Assembly: GCF_015354245.1 (NCBI RefSeq)
Contig: NZ_JADKYZ010000003.1
Location: forward strand, 186,001-250,000
Source: Diaphorobacter caeni
Lineage (GTDB): Bacteria; Pseudomonadota; Gammaproteobacteria; Burkholderiales; Burkholderiaceae_C
Direction of reading: 5' to 3'
DNA: 64,000 nucleotides
The stretch's first letter is position 1. Each line of letters begins with the position of its first letter. Below the pieces are notes generated by a model, which was given only the letters and a program-made list of their open reading frames with translations, did no database searches and had not been told where the DNA came from. The translations under genes and the position numbers were made by a program. Positions 26,902-35,110 of this stretch are shown here, one piece after another.

Positions 26902-28146
26902 ATGCATACCGTCATCCTCGGCGCCGGCGTTGCGGGCGTCACCACCGCCTGGTATCTGGCCAAGCAAGGCCGGCAGGTGACCGTGATCGATCGCCAGACG
27001 CTGGCCGCATCGGAAACGAGCTACGCCAACGCCGGCATGATCGCGCCAGGCCATTCCTACACATGGGCTTCGCCGCGCGCGCCGGGGATCCTGTGGCGGT
27101 CCTTGCGCGACGACACGCAGGCGCTGCGCCTCAAGCTCAATCCCGACCCGCACATGTGGGCGTGGCTGTGGAAGTTCTGGCAGAACTGCACTGCCGAGCG
27201 CTCGCGCATCAACACCAGCCGCAAGCTGGTGCTGTGCCGCTACTCGCAATCGCAGCTGCAGGCGCTCACCAGCGAACTGCAGCTCGAATACGAGCGCCTG
27301 TCGAGCGGCGCGCTCTACATGTACCGCGACGAAGCATCGTTCGCACGCGGCACCGGGAACATGAAAATCCTGTCGGACGGCGGCATGGACCTGCGCACGC
27401 TGAACACCGACGAGGTCATCGCGCACGAGCCGGCTCTGGCCGCCGCACGCGAGCACATCGCCGGAGCGATCTACGCGCCCACCGACGAGAGCGGCGACGC
27501 GCGCATGTTCACCCGCAACCTGGCCAAGCGCTGCGCCGAGGCCGGTGTGCGCTTCCTGTACGACACGCCCATCGACGGCATTGACGTGGCAGGCGATCGC
27601 ATCACGGGCATACGCACCCCCAAGGGCGTGATCACCGGCGACGACTACGTGCTCAGCCTCGGCAGCTATTCGCCCATCGTGGCGCGGCCACTCGGCTACT
27701 CGCTGCCCATCTACCCGGTCAAAGGCTACTCGGTGACCTTCCCGATCCGCGACGGCCACATCGCGCCGACCCTGTGCGGCGTGGACGAGAACAACCTCGT
27801 CGCCTGGGCCCGCTTCGGCGACCGGCTGCGAGTGACCGCCACCGCCGAATTCAGCGGCTATGACCGCACGCACAAGCCAGAGGACTTCGCCGCGATGCTG
27901 CGCGTGGTCAAGCAACTGTTTCCGAATGGCGCTGACTTTTCCGAGCCCGACTACTGGGCCGGACTGCGCCCGATGACGCCCGAGAACACCCCGATTCTCG
28001 GTGCCTCGCGACATCGCAATCTGTTTCTCAACACCGGCCACGGCCACATGGGCTGGACCATGGCGTGCGGCACCGCCAGCGTGGTCGCCGACCTCATGGC
28101 CGGACGCAAGCCCGCCATCGACATCACAGGAATGACACTCGCATGA
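26902..28146 (+). CDS. FAD-dependent D-amino-acid dehydrogenase (DadA-like)
   Basis: A 414-residue DAO-superfamily enzyme. The N-terminal FAD motif is VILGAGVAGVTTAWYLAKQG; later features are TSYANAGMIAPGHSYTWASP and the C-terminal GLRPMTPENTPILG..NTGHGHMGWTMACG. DadA oxidises D-amino acids to imino acids and passes electrons to the respiratory chain. Length and motifs are normal. It begins 35 bases after ridA and its TGA overlaps the ATG of the next gene. Preference for D-alanine, aromatic or other D-amino acids cannot be told from sequence. The usual alr/dadX partner is absent. Confidence 0.87.
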   Translation: MHTVILGAGVAGVTTAWYLAKQGRQVTVIDRQTLAASETSYANAGMIAPGHSYTWASPRAPGILWRSLRDDTQALRLKLNPDPHMWAWLWKFWQNCTAERSRINTSRKLVLCRYSQSQLQALTSELQLEYERLSSGALYMYRDEASFARGTGNMKILSDGGMDLRTLNTDEVIAHEPALAAAREHIAGAIYAPTDESGDARMFTRNLAKRCAEAGVRFLYDTPIDGIDVAGDRITGIRTPKGVITGDDYVLSLGSYSPIVARPLGYSLPIYPVKGYSVTFPIRDGHIAPTLCGVDENNLVAWARFGDRLRVTATAEFSGYDRTHKPEDFAAMLRVVKQLFPNGADFSEPDYWAGLRPMTPENTPILGASRHRNLFLNTGHGHMGWTMACGTASVVADLMAGRKPAIDITGMTLA

Positions 28147-28928
28147 GCCCGACCCCAACCACCGCGACCGACGACCGCTACCGCATCGTCCCCTTCACCA
28201 TGGACGAGGGCGTGATGCCGCGCGCCGCCATCGGCCTCGTCGTGCTCGCCACCGACCAGACGCTGGAGCACGAATGGCGTCAAGTCTTCTCCTGCGTTCC
28301 AGGCGTCGCGTACTTTGAAGCGCGCCTGTACAACTCGCCCGACATCAATCCGGTGACGCTCGCCGAGATGGAAAAGGACATCCCCGCCGCCGTGCAGCTC
28401 ATCGTGCCCGATGTGCCGCTGCAGGTGGTCGCATTCGGCTGCACCTCGGGCTCGGTGGTGATCGGGGAGGACAACATCGCGCGGCAGATCCGCACGGTGC
28501 GCCCCGACATCGCGACGACCACGCCGATCACCGCCGCCGTGGCCGGTCTGCGCGCGCTCGGCAAACAGCGCATCGCGCTCATCACGCCCTATGTGGAGAG
28601 CGTGAACACGCTGTTCGCGACGCATCTGGCCAAGAGCGACATGCAGGTCAACCGCGTCGCCACCTTCAACCACGCCAACGACAACGAGGTCGCGCGCATC
28701 GACCGCGAATCGCTGCGCAACGCCGTGATGACCGCCGGTCGCCACGACGACGTGGATGCCGTCTTCGTCTCGTGCACCAGCCTGCGCATGGCCACGCTGA
28801 TCAGCGACTTCGAAAAGGAACTCGGCAAGCCCGTGCTCGCCAGCAACAGCGCCATGGCCTGGCATTCGCTGCGTCTGGCAGGTGTCAACGATGTACTGCC
28901 GCAATTCGGGCGGCTCTACGAAGTCTGA
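28143..28928 (+). CDS. Asp/Glu racemase-superfamily protein (maleate isomerase/EutA-like)
   Basis: A 261-residue protein with the two-cysteine arrangement of the superfamily: FGCTSGSVVIG and VSCTSLRMATL. Members include maleate cis-trans isomerase, arylmalonate decarboxylase and amino-acid racemases. The start ATG overlaps the dadA stop (ATGA), a sign of translational coupling. In this operon a racemase feeding the D-amino-acid dehydrogenase is attractive, but sequence alone does not fix the reaction. Confidence 0.75.
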   Translation: MSPTPTTATDDRYRIVPFTMDEGVMPRAAIGLVVLATDQTLEHEWRQVFSCVPGVAYFEARLYNSPDINPVTLAEMEKDIPAAVQLIVPDVPLQVVAFGCTSGSVVIGEDNIARQIRTVRPDIATTTPITAAVAGLRALGKQRIALITPYVESVNTLFATHLAKSDMQVNRVATFNHANDNEVARIDRESLRNAVMTAGRHDDVDAVFVSCTSLRMATLISDFEKELGKPVLASNSAMAWHSLRLAGVNDVLPQFGRLYEV

Positions 28929-29005
28929 GATCCGTTCACAACAACGGTGCACAGCCCGCCTCGTGCGCCCTTCACGCCAACCCACCCAACCATCCCGAGT
29001 CGACC

Positions 29006-30151
29006 ATGAGCCCATCCTTCCCATCGCTCCCCATCTCCGCCACGCGCCGCACCTCACTGGCCGCCGCTCTGTGTCTGCTGGCCCTCACCGGCACCGGCGC
29101 AGCCCGCGCGCAGGACAGCATCCAGATCGGCGCCGTGCTCTCGCTCACCGGTGCCAACGCCACCGTGGGCGAGGACGTGCGCCGTGGCGTGCTGCTCGGC
29201 ATCGAGCATGTGAACGCCAAGGGCGGCGTGCTCGGCAAGAAGCTCAACCTCATCATTGAAGACTCGGGCGGCAACCCGACCACCGCGCTCTCGGCCGCAC
29301 GCAAGCTCGCGACCGTGGACAAGGTGCCGGTGGTGATGGGTGAATACTCGTCCGGCATCACGCTGCCGATGGCGCAGTATCTGGTCAAGGAAGGCATCAC
29401 CCACATCAACATCGCCAGCAGCAGCACCAAAGTGCGCGAGATCGGCGCGTCCTCGTTCAGTCTCGTCGGCCTCGAGAACTTCGGCAACGCGTTCTCGGCC
29501 AAGGACATCTGGGCGCTGGGCATGCGCAAGGTCGCCCTCGTCGCGCCCAACAACGCCTATGGTCAGGGCGTCGCGCATGGCTTTCGTCAGGAGTTCGAAA
29601 AGCTCGGCGGCAAGATCGCGAGCGAGGTGCTCTACACCGCCGGTCAATCGACCTACCGCCGCGAACTGCAGCAGATCGCGCGCGCCAATCCCGATGGCTA
29701 TGTCTACACCGCCTACGGCCAGGAATCCGCCGTGCTCAACCGCGAGGCCGAGGAGCTGGGTCTGCGCAAGGTGCCCTTCTACGCCATCCTCATGAGCATG
29801 AGCCTGTCGGACACCGCTCCCGCCATCGCCAACGGCCAGATCGGCATGGAACTCGGCTCGCTGCGCGGAGCGCCCGGCAAGGCCTATGGAGAAGCCTTCG
29901 CCGCCAAGTACAAGGAGCCGCCCAAGACCGCGTACACCGGCTACGGTTACGACGCCGTGCTGATGACCGCCGCCGCCATGGAAAAGGCCAAGTCCACCAA
30001 ACCGGCCGACGTGCAGGCCGCACTGCGCGAGATCGGCAGCACGGGCTTCGAGGGCGTCACCGGCAACATCCAGTTCGACAAGGACCGCCAGCGCGTCGAC
30101 CCACCCTACGACAAGCTGAAATTTGAAAACGGCAAGCTCGCTCCGCGCTGA
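29006..30151 (+). CDS. Branched-chain-amino-acid-type ABC substrate-binding protein
   Basis: A 381-residue periplasmic-binding protein of the LivJ/Leu-Ile-Val class. The signal peptide contains TRRTSLAAALCLLAL and is cleaved near ARA-QDS. The mature start IQIGAVLSLTGANATVGEDVRRG and GYGYDAVLMTAAAME near the end are typical. It delivers an amino acid or related carboxylate to the permease encoded downstream. An ATG at 29006 is used; the frame continues upstream inside the previous gene. Confidence 0.88.
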   Translation: MSPSFPSLPISATRRTSLAAALCLLALTGTGAARAQDSIQIGAVLSLTGANATVGEDVRRGVLLGIEHVNAKGGVLGKKLNLIIEDSGGNPTTALSAARKLATVDKVPVVMGEYSSGITLPMAQYLVKEGITHINIASSSTKVREIGASSFSLVGLENFGNAFSAKDIWALGMRKVALVAPNNAYGQGVAHGFRQEFEKLGGKIASEVLYTAGQSTYRRELQQIARANPDGYVYTAYGQESAVLNREAEELGLRKVPFYAILMSMSLSDTAPAIANGQIGMELGSLRGAPGKAYGEAFAAKYKEPPKTAYTGYGYDAVLMTAAAMEKAKSTKPADVQAALREIGSTGFEGVTGNIQFDKDRQRVDPPYDKLKFENGKLAPR

Positions 30152-30226
30152 CGCGACACCGAACCGCGCCTGCGACGGCCCCGATCCGCCGCAGGCTCCG
30201 CCCCTCCTTCCTTCTGTTTTCACTAC

Positions 30227-31120
30227 ATGCTTCAATTCATCGTTGACACCCTGCTCAGGGCATCCGATCTGGCGCTGATCGCGCTGGGTCTGTCCATGCT
30301 CTACGGGCTGGTGAAATTCCCCAACGTCGCGCATGTGCAGTACGCCATGTTCGGCGCCTACGTGTGCTATGGCCTGCATCTGGCGGGCGTTCCCATGGTG
30401 GCCGCGATCGCCGTCGCCGCCATCGCGACCGGCGTGCTCACGCTGGTGCTGCAGATGTTCGTGTTCCAGCGCCTGCTGCGCGGCGGCCCCGCCATCGCGA
30501 TGATCGGCTCGCTCGCCGTCGCCATGCTGGTCATCGCGATCATGCAGGGTTTTGCCGGATCGTTTCCGCGCATGTTCAACCTGCCGCGCACCGAGCCGCT
30601 GGTGATCGCCGACGTGCGCATCGCCCGCGCGCAGATCTACGCCATCGCCACCACTGCCGCGCTGCTGATCGCCTTCATCATCCTGCTGTTCCACACCCGC
30701 ATGGGCCGCGCCATGCGTGCGCTCGCCTGCAACAGCGCGCTGGCCAACGCCTCGGGTCTGAACGCCGCATTCATCACCTACATGGTGAGCTTCAGCGCGG
30801 GCGCGCTCGCGGGTCTCGGCGGCAGCATGCTGGCGCTGTCCACCGGCGCGCACGTCAACCTCGGCAACGACCTGCTGCTGCCGGTGTTCGCCGCGGCGAT
30901 TCTCGGCGGCCTCGGCAATCCGCTCGGCGCCGTCGTCGGCGCGCTGCTGATCGCGTTCACCGAAACCGCCGTCACCAACATCAATTTCGGTCCGATGATG
31001 GGGCAGGAACTGGCCTTCCTGCCGGTGGCCTACATCAGCGCGGCCTCGTTCCTGATTCTGCTGCTGGCGCTGCTCCTGCGTCCTTACGGCCTGTTCGACC
31101 GGGAGGTACGCCGTGTTTGA
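30227..31120 (+). CDS. livH: Branched-chain amino acid ABC permease LivH
   Basis: A 297-residue membrane protein with about eight helices and the LivH features LSMLYGLVKFPNVAHVQYAMFGAYVCY and AAILGGLGNPLGAVVGALLIAFTE, the coupling region to the ATPase. It forms a heterodimer with LivM, whose GTG start overlaps its stop. Confidence 0.9.
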   Translation: MLQFIVDTLLRASDLALIALGLSMLYGLVKFPNVAHVQYAMFGAYVCYGLHLAGVPMVAAIAVAAIATGVLTLVLQMFVFQRLLRGGPAIAMIGSLAVAMLVIAIMQGFAGSFPRMFNLPRTEPLVIADVRIARAQIYAIATTAALLIAFIILLFHTRMGRAMRALACNSALANASGLNAAFITYMVSFSAGALAGLGGSMLALSTGAHVNLGNDLLLPVFAAAILGGLGNPLGAVVGALLIAFTETAVTNINFGPMMGQELAFLPVAYISAASFLILLLALLLRPYGLFDREVRRV

Positions 31121-32000
31121 TTTCCTGATTTCCTCCTTCACCATCGCGGGCATCTACGCGCTGATGGCCTTCGGCCTCAATCTGCAGGCGGGCTATGCGG
31201 GTCTGCTCAACTTCGGGCACATCGCCTTCGCCGGTCTTGGCGCGTATGCGGCGGGCATTGGCTTTCAGCTGGGCTGGTCGCCGCTCGCCAGCCTGGGGCT
31301 GGGGCTGTGCTCGGCGATGCTGCTGGGCCTCTTCATGGCCAGCATCGGCCGCAAGCTTGCGGCCGACTACTGGGGCATCGCGACGCTCGCGGTCGCGGAA
31401 ATCCTGCGCACCATCGCCACCAACGAAGGCTGGCTCACCGGCGGCGCCAACGGCATCAGCGCCATCCCCGCGCTGTTCGATGGTCTGTCGCGCCCCTGGG
31501 ACGCCGTGGCGTTCCTCGCACTGGTGGCCGTGGTGCTCGCTCTGGTCGCCTGGGTCTGCACCCGCATCGGCAATGGCCGCTTCGGCCGCGCCCTGCGCCT
31601 GATGCGCGAGGAACCACAGCTCGCCACCTGCATGGGCTACAACCTCCGCTCGCTCAAGACACGCGCCATCATCACCGGCGCGGCCGTCACCTCGCTCGGC
31701 GGCTTTCTGTATGCGCACTACATGAGCTTCGCCGGTCCCGAATACATGCTCGCGTCCGAGACCTTTCTGCTCTGGACCATGCTGATGATCGGCGGCCTCG
31801 GCAACTCGGTGGGCGTGCTCGTCGGCGTCGTCGTGGTGCAGGCGGCCTATGTGTTCGTCCCCTTCATCAAGGACTGGCTGAGTCTCAGCTCCGATGTCTC
31901 GGGCGCGCTGCGACTCGGGCTGATCGGTGCCATCCTGCTGCTGTGCCTGATGTGGCGCAGCGAAGGCCTTGTTCCAGAGAAACTGCGGAAAATGCCATGA
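31113..32000 (+). CDS. livM: Branched-chain amino acid ABC permease LivM
   Basis: A 295-residue membrane protein starting at the GTG at 31113, with GGGAGG upstream, and overlapping livH by eight bases. Family features are FGLNLQAGYAGLLNFGHIAFAGLGAYAAG and MLMIGGLGNSVGVLVGVVVVQ. Its stop overlaps the livG start (ATGA). Confidence 0.9.
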   Translation: MFDFLISSFTIAGIYALMAFGLNLQAGYAGLLNFGHIAFAGLGAYAAGIGFQLGWSPLASLGLGLCSAMLLGLFMASIGRKLAADYWGIATLAVAEILRTIATNEGWLTGGANGISAIPALFDGLSRPWDAVAFLALVAVVLALVAWVCTRIGNGRFGRALRLMREEPQLATCMGYNLRSLKTRAIITGAAVTSLGGFLYAHYMSFAGPEYMLASETFLLWTMLMIGGLGNSVGVLVGVVVVQAAYVFVPFIKDWLSLSSDVSGALRLGLIGAILLLCLMWRSEGLVPEKLRKMP

Positions 32001-32803
32001 ACACACCTCCACTGCTTCAGGTCGAGCATGTCTCCAAGTCGTTCGGCGGCAACCATGTGCTGCAGGACGTCAACTTCAACATCGCCCGTGGCGAGATCGT
32101 CGGGCTGCTCGGCCCCAACGGCTCGGGCAAGAGCACGCTGCTCAACCTCGTCACCGGCTTCGGCTCCATCGATGGCGGCAAGATCGATTTCGATGGCCAG
32201 AACATCGGCTCGCTGCCCGCGCACCGCATCGTCAACGCGGGCATCGGACGCACGTTCCAGTTGCCGTCCATGCCCAAAAAGATGTCGGTGATGGAGGTGG
32301 CCATGGCCGCGTCCACGTCGCACCACGGCGTGCTCGCCACGGTGTTCGGCTCGGGCGGTGCCAGGAAGGCCGAGGCCGACGCGCATGCCAAGGCCACGAT
32401 TCTTCTCGAGCAACTCCTGCTCACCCACGTGCGCGACCTGCCCTCGTCCGCGCTCTCAGGCGGGCAGAAGAAGCTGCTGGGAATCGTCTGCGCGCTGATG
32501 AGCGACCCGCGCCTGCTGATGCTCGACGAACCCACGGCGGGCGTGCACCCCAACCTGCGCAACGACATCGTGCAGTCGCTGCGCAAGCTCAACAAGGCGG
32601 GCATGACGCTCGTGATCGTCGAGCACGACATGCACTTCATCCGCGAGGTCTGCACCCGCTGCATCGTGCTGGACCGTGGCCGCATCGTGGCGAGCTGCCA
32701 TCCCGACGAGCTGGCGTCGAACGAGCATGTGGTGCAGGCCTACCTCGGCAGCGCCGAGAAGCGCGAGCCGGCCGAACCCGCCAAAGTGGCCGAAGTGGCC
32801 TGA
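31997..32803 (+). CDS. livG: Branched-chain amino acid ABC ATPase LivG
   Basis: A 268-residue ATPase with Walker A GPNGSGKST, signature LSGGQKK, Walker B LLMLDEPTAGVHP and switch His in VEHDM. The insert between Walker A and signature is that of LivG, not LivF. The C-terminal ~15 residues are a charged Ala/Glu/Pro tail. Coupled to livM by an ATGA overlap. Confidence 0.9.
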   Translation: MNTPPLLQVEHVSKSFGGNHVLQDVNFNIARGEIVGLLGPNGSGKSTLLNLVTGFGSIDGGKIDFDGQNIGSLPAHRIVNAGIGRTFQLPSMPKKMSVMEVAMAASTSHHGVLATVFGSGGARKAEADAHAKATILLEQLLLTHVRDLPSSALSGGQKKLLGIVCALMSDPRLLMLDEPTAGVHPNLRNDIVQSLRKLNKAGMTLVIVEHDMHFIREVCTRCIVLDRGRIVASCHPDELASNEHVVQAYLGSAEKREPAEPAKVAEVA

Positions 32804-32822
32804 GACAAGAGGAGAAGCGACC

Positions 32823-33545
32823 ATGATGATCGACATCGACAACATCATCGCGGGCTACACGCCCGAGGTGGACATTCTCAAGGGCATCTCTCTGAAGGTG
32901 GCGCGCACCGAGATCGTGACCCTGCTCGGCCCCAACGGCTGCGGCAAGAGCACACTGCTCAAGACCATCGCCGGACAGCTGCTGCCGCGCAGCGGCCATG
33001 TGAAGGTGAACGGCCAGGACCGCTCGCAGATGCCGATCTTCCGCAAGATCCGCGAATGCAGCCTCGGCTTCGTGCCGCAGACCGAAAACATCTTCAGCAA
33101 CCTCACCGTGCGCGAGAACCTCCAGGTCGGCGGGCACTACATGAAGGCGCACGACTGCCAGCAGCGCATGGAGCAGCTCTACGCGCTCTACCCCGTGCTG
33201 GGCCGCAAGTTCAACGCGGCGGCCTCCTCGCTCTCGGGCGGCGAGCGCCAGATCCTCGCCCTCGCCCGCGCCCTCATGCCGCGCCCCGACGTGCTGCTGC
33301 TCGACGAACCCTCGGCCGGCCTGTCGCCCAAGGTGCTGCAGGAGGTCTTCGAGGCCATCGGCCAGGTGCGCGACAAGGAACAGGTCACCATTCTCATGGT
33401 CGAGCAGAACGCCATGGAGGCCATGCGTATGTCCGACCGTGCGTACATTCTCTCGATGGGGACGGTGGCGCTGACGGGGGACTGTCAGCAGCTCATGCAT
33501 GATCCGCAGGTGCGGGAGCTGTATCTGGGCGGGCGGGCGGCTTGA
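32823..33545 (+). CDS. livF: Branched-chain amino acid ABC ATPase LivF
   Basis: A 240-residue ATPase with Walker A GPNGCGKST, FSNLTVRENL, signature LSGGERQ and Walker B VLLLDEPSAGLSP, ending with VRELYLGG as usual for LivF. AGGAG lies just before the ATG at 32823. It is the last gene of the operon and runs into the inverted-repeat pair at 33605-34106. Confidence 0.9.
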   Translation: MMIDIDNIIAGYTPEVDILKGISLKVARTEIVTLLGPNGCGKSTLLKTIAGQLLPRSGHVKVNGQDRSQMPIFRKIRECSLGFVPQTENIFSNLTVRENLQVGGHYMKAHDCQQRMEQLYALYPVLGRKFNAAASSLSGGERQILALARALMPRPDVLLLDEPSAGLSPKVLQEVFEAIGQVRDKEQVTILMVEQNAMEAMRMSDRAYILSMGTVALTGDCQQLMHDPQVRELYLGGRAA

Positions 33546-33604
33546 GTTTCTTTCGACCGCTGTCGGAGCTTGGTTTTTGTGTGTGGCTACTCCGCTGGGT
33601 CGTT

Positions 33605-34106
33605 GAGGGCGGAGGCCGGGAGTTCCGCCCGGCAGCGGAGTCACTTTTTGCTTGCGCGCAAAAAGTAACCCAAAACGCGCTCTTCAATACCCGCGGCAGA
33701 ACTCGCTTTGCGCTTACGCGCGCCGCTCGGGCAACCGCCGCGAGTCAGTGTTTAACCAAGAGGAATATTCGGCACGTCGCTTCGCTTGTGCCGGGCATCT
33801 CGCGACTTCGCGAGATGCTGGTGCGCCAGCATTTTGTGACTGTTGATTTACTCGCTGGATCAACCTCGCTCAAAAGCGCAGCGGGCATTTGCGCCCCAAC
33901 CCAACTCCACCGAAGCCCCCGGCACGAGCGCAGCGACGTGCCGCAAACACCTCTTCAGACCTGATTTCCGGCGGTTGTCCGAGCGAAGTGACGAAGGAAC
34001 GTAGCGAGTTCCGCCGGAGGTATTCAAAGCGCGTTTTGGATTACTTTTTGCGCGCAAGCAAAAAGTGATTGCCCCGCCGGGGGCAGTCCCGGCCTCCGCC
34101 CTCAAA
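33605..34106. repeat. Long inverted-repeat pair at a convergent gene junction (locus 2)
   Basis: It has the same architecture as 454-911: outward-facing GGCGGAGGCCGGGA ends and two hairpins, CTTTTTGC-N6-GCAAAAAG at 33644-33665 and its reverse at 34044-34065. Stretches such as GCAACCGCCGCGAGTCAGTG and GGCACGTCGCTTCGCTTGTG recur between loci. It lies between livF (+) and the DUF2189 gene (-). The interval 33546-34137 contains no convincing gene. Confidence 0.8.
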
Positions 34107-34137
34107 CCAACAGCAGAAACTACTAACGAAGCAAGAC

Positions 34138-34962
34138 CTAAGCACCCTGCACATCCGAGGCGCCGTCGCCCAAACCAACCAAGGGCTCCAGCGCCGAGCG
34201 GTAAGCATGCCAGCTCGCAAACCCCAGCACCGGCCCCACGACCAGCAACCCCGCCCCAAAGGCCCAGAGCGAGAACCCGATCAGCACGGTGATGATCAGC
34301 CCCCAGAGCAGCATCACGCCAAGATTCTCGATCACCACGCGCATGCTGGTAATACCGGCGGTAAGCGCATCGGTATCCCGGTCCAGGATCATCGGAATCG
34401 ACACCACCATGCTCGAAAAAACCAGCGCCGCAAACACGCCGCCCACCACCAGATAGACCAACACGAATTGCCAGTTCTCGGGATTGAAGATCGCCTGGAC
34501 GACGCCGGTGGTTGACGGCATGCCCGTATTGAAAAACACCGCAAACACCACCAACGACGCGCGCCCCCACAGCAGCTCCATCACGATCAGCACCAGCACC
34601 AACATGCCCATGCTGCCCATATGCGCGTCCCAGCAGGTGATGGACAGGCCCAGATCGGGTTTCAATCCGCGCTCGCGCCGACGGCTGGTGTCGTACAGGC
34701 CCATCGCCAGAAACGGCCCCACGAGCAGGCAGCCGCTCGCGATCGACATGGTGTATTCCGGCTTCGCGCGAAACACCCAGCCGAGCAGCAGCGCCAGAAG
34801 CCAGAAGCACACGCCATAGAACGACGCCACGCCGGGCGAGTTGACCATGTCGCCGACACCGCGAGCGACCCAGCGCGGCGGGTCGGACCATTGGAGGGGG
34901 CGAAGCACCGGCGCGGCGGGGGGCGCCGCGACCGGGTCATCGTTGGCGGAAGCGTCATTCAT
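34138..34962 (-). CDS. DUF2189-family integral membrane protein
   Basis: A 274-residue protein with six predicted membrane helices after a short Pro/Ala-rich cytoplasmic start. Features such as RPLQWSDPPRWVARGVGDM, GLYDTSRRRERG and FASWHAYRSAL match this uncharacterised family. No enzymatic motif. It lies between the liv operon and the ferredoxin oxidoreductase gene and faces the former. Confidence 0.8.
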   Translation of the reverse strand: MNDASANDDPVAAPPAAPVLRPLQWSDPPRWVARGVGDMVNSPGVASFYGVCFWLLALLLGWVFRAKPEYTMSIASGCLLVGPFLAMGLYDTSRRRERGLKPDLGLSITCWDAHMGSMGMLVLVLIVMELLWGRASLVVFAVFFNTGMPSTTGVVQAIFNPENWQFVLVYLVVGGVFAALVFSSMVVSIPMILDRDTDALTAGITSMRVVIENLGVMLLWGLIITVLIGFSLWAFGAGLLVVGPVLGFASWHAYRSALEPLVGLGDGASDVQGA

Positions 34963-35110
34963 CTGGCGTCGGCTCCGGGCTGAAGGGCCACTCCACCATA
35001 CGCACCACCGCTGGCGCGATAAAGCTGGGAAAACACCAGCCCCAACGGAACGGACGCCATCAACGCCCCGCTGCGCATGCGGGGCATCGACGGGAGGAAT
35101 CGCCCGGGAG

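Noticed and set aside
29054-31153. A 699-residue minus-strand frame opposite livJ/livH
   Set aside because: Gln/Glu/His/Gly-rich shadow; the plus strand encodes a continuous ABC operon.
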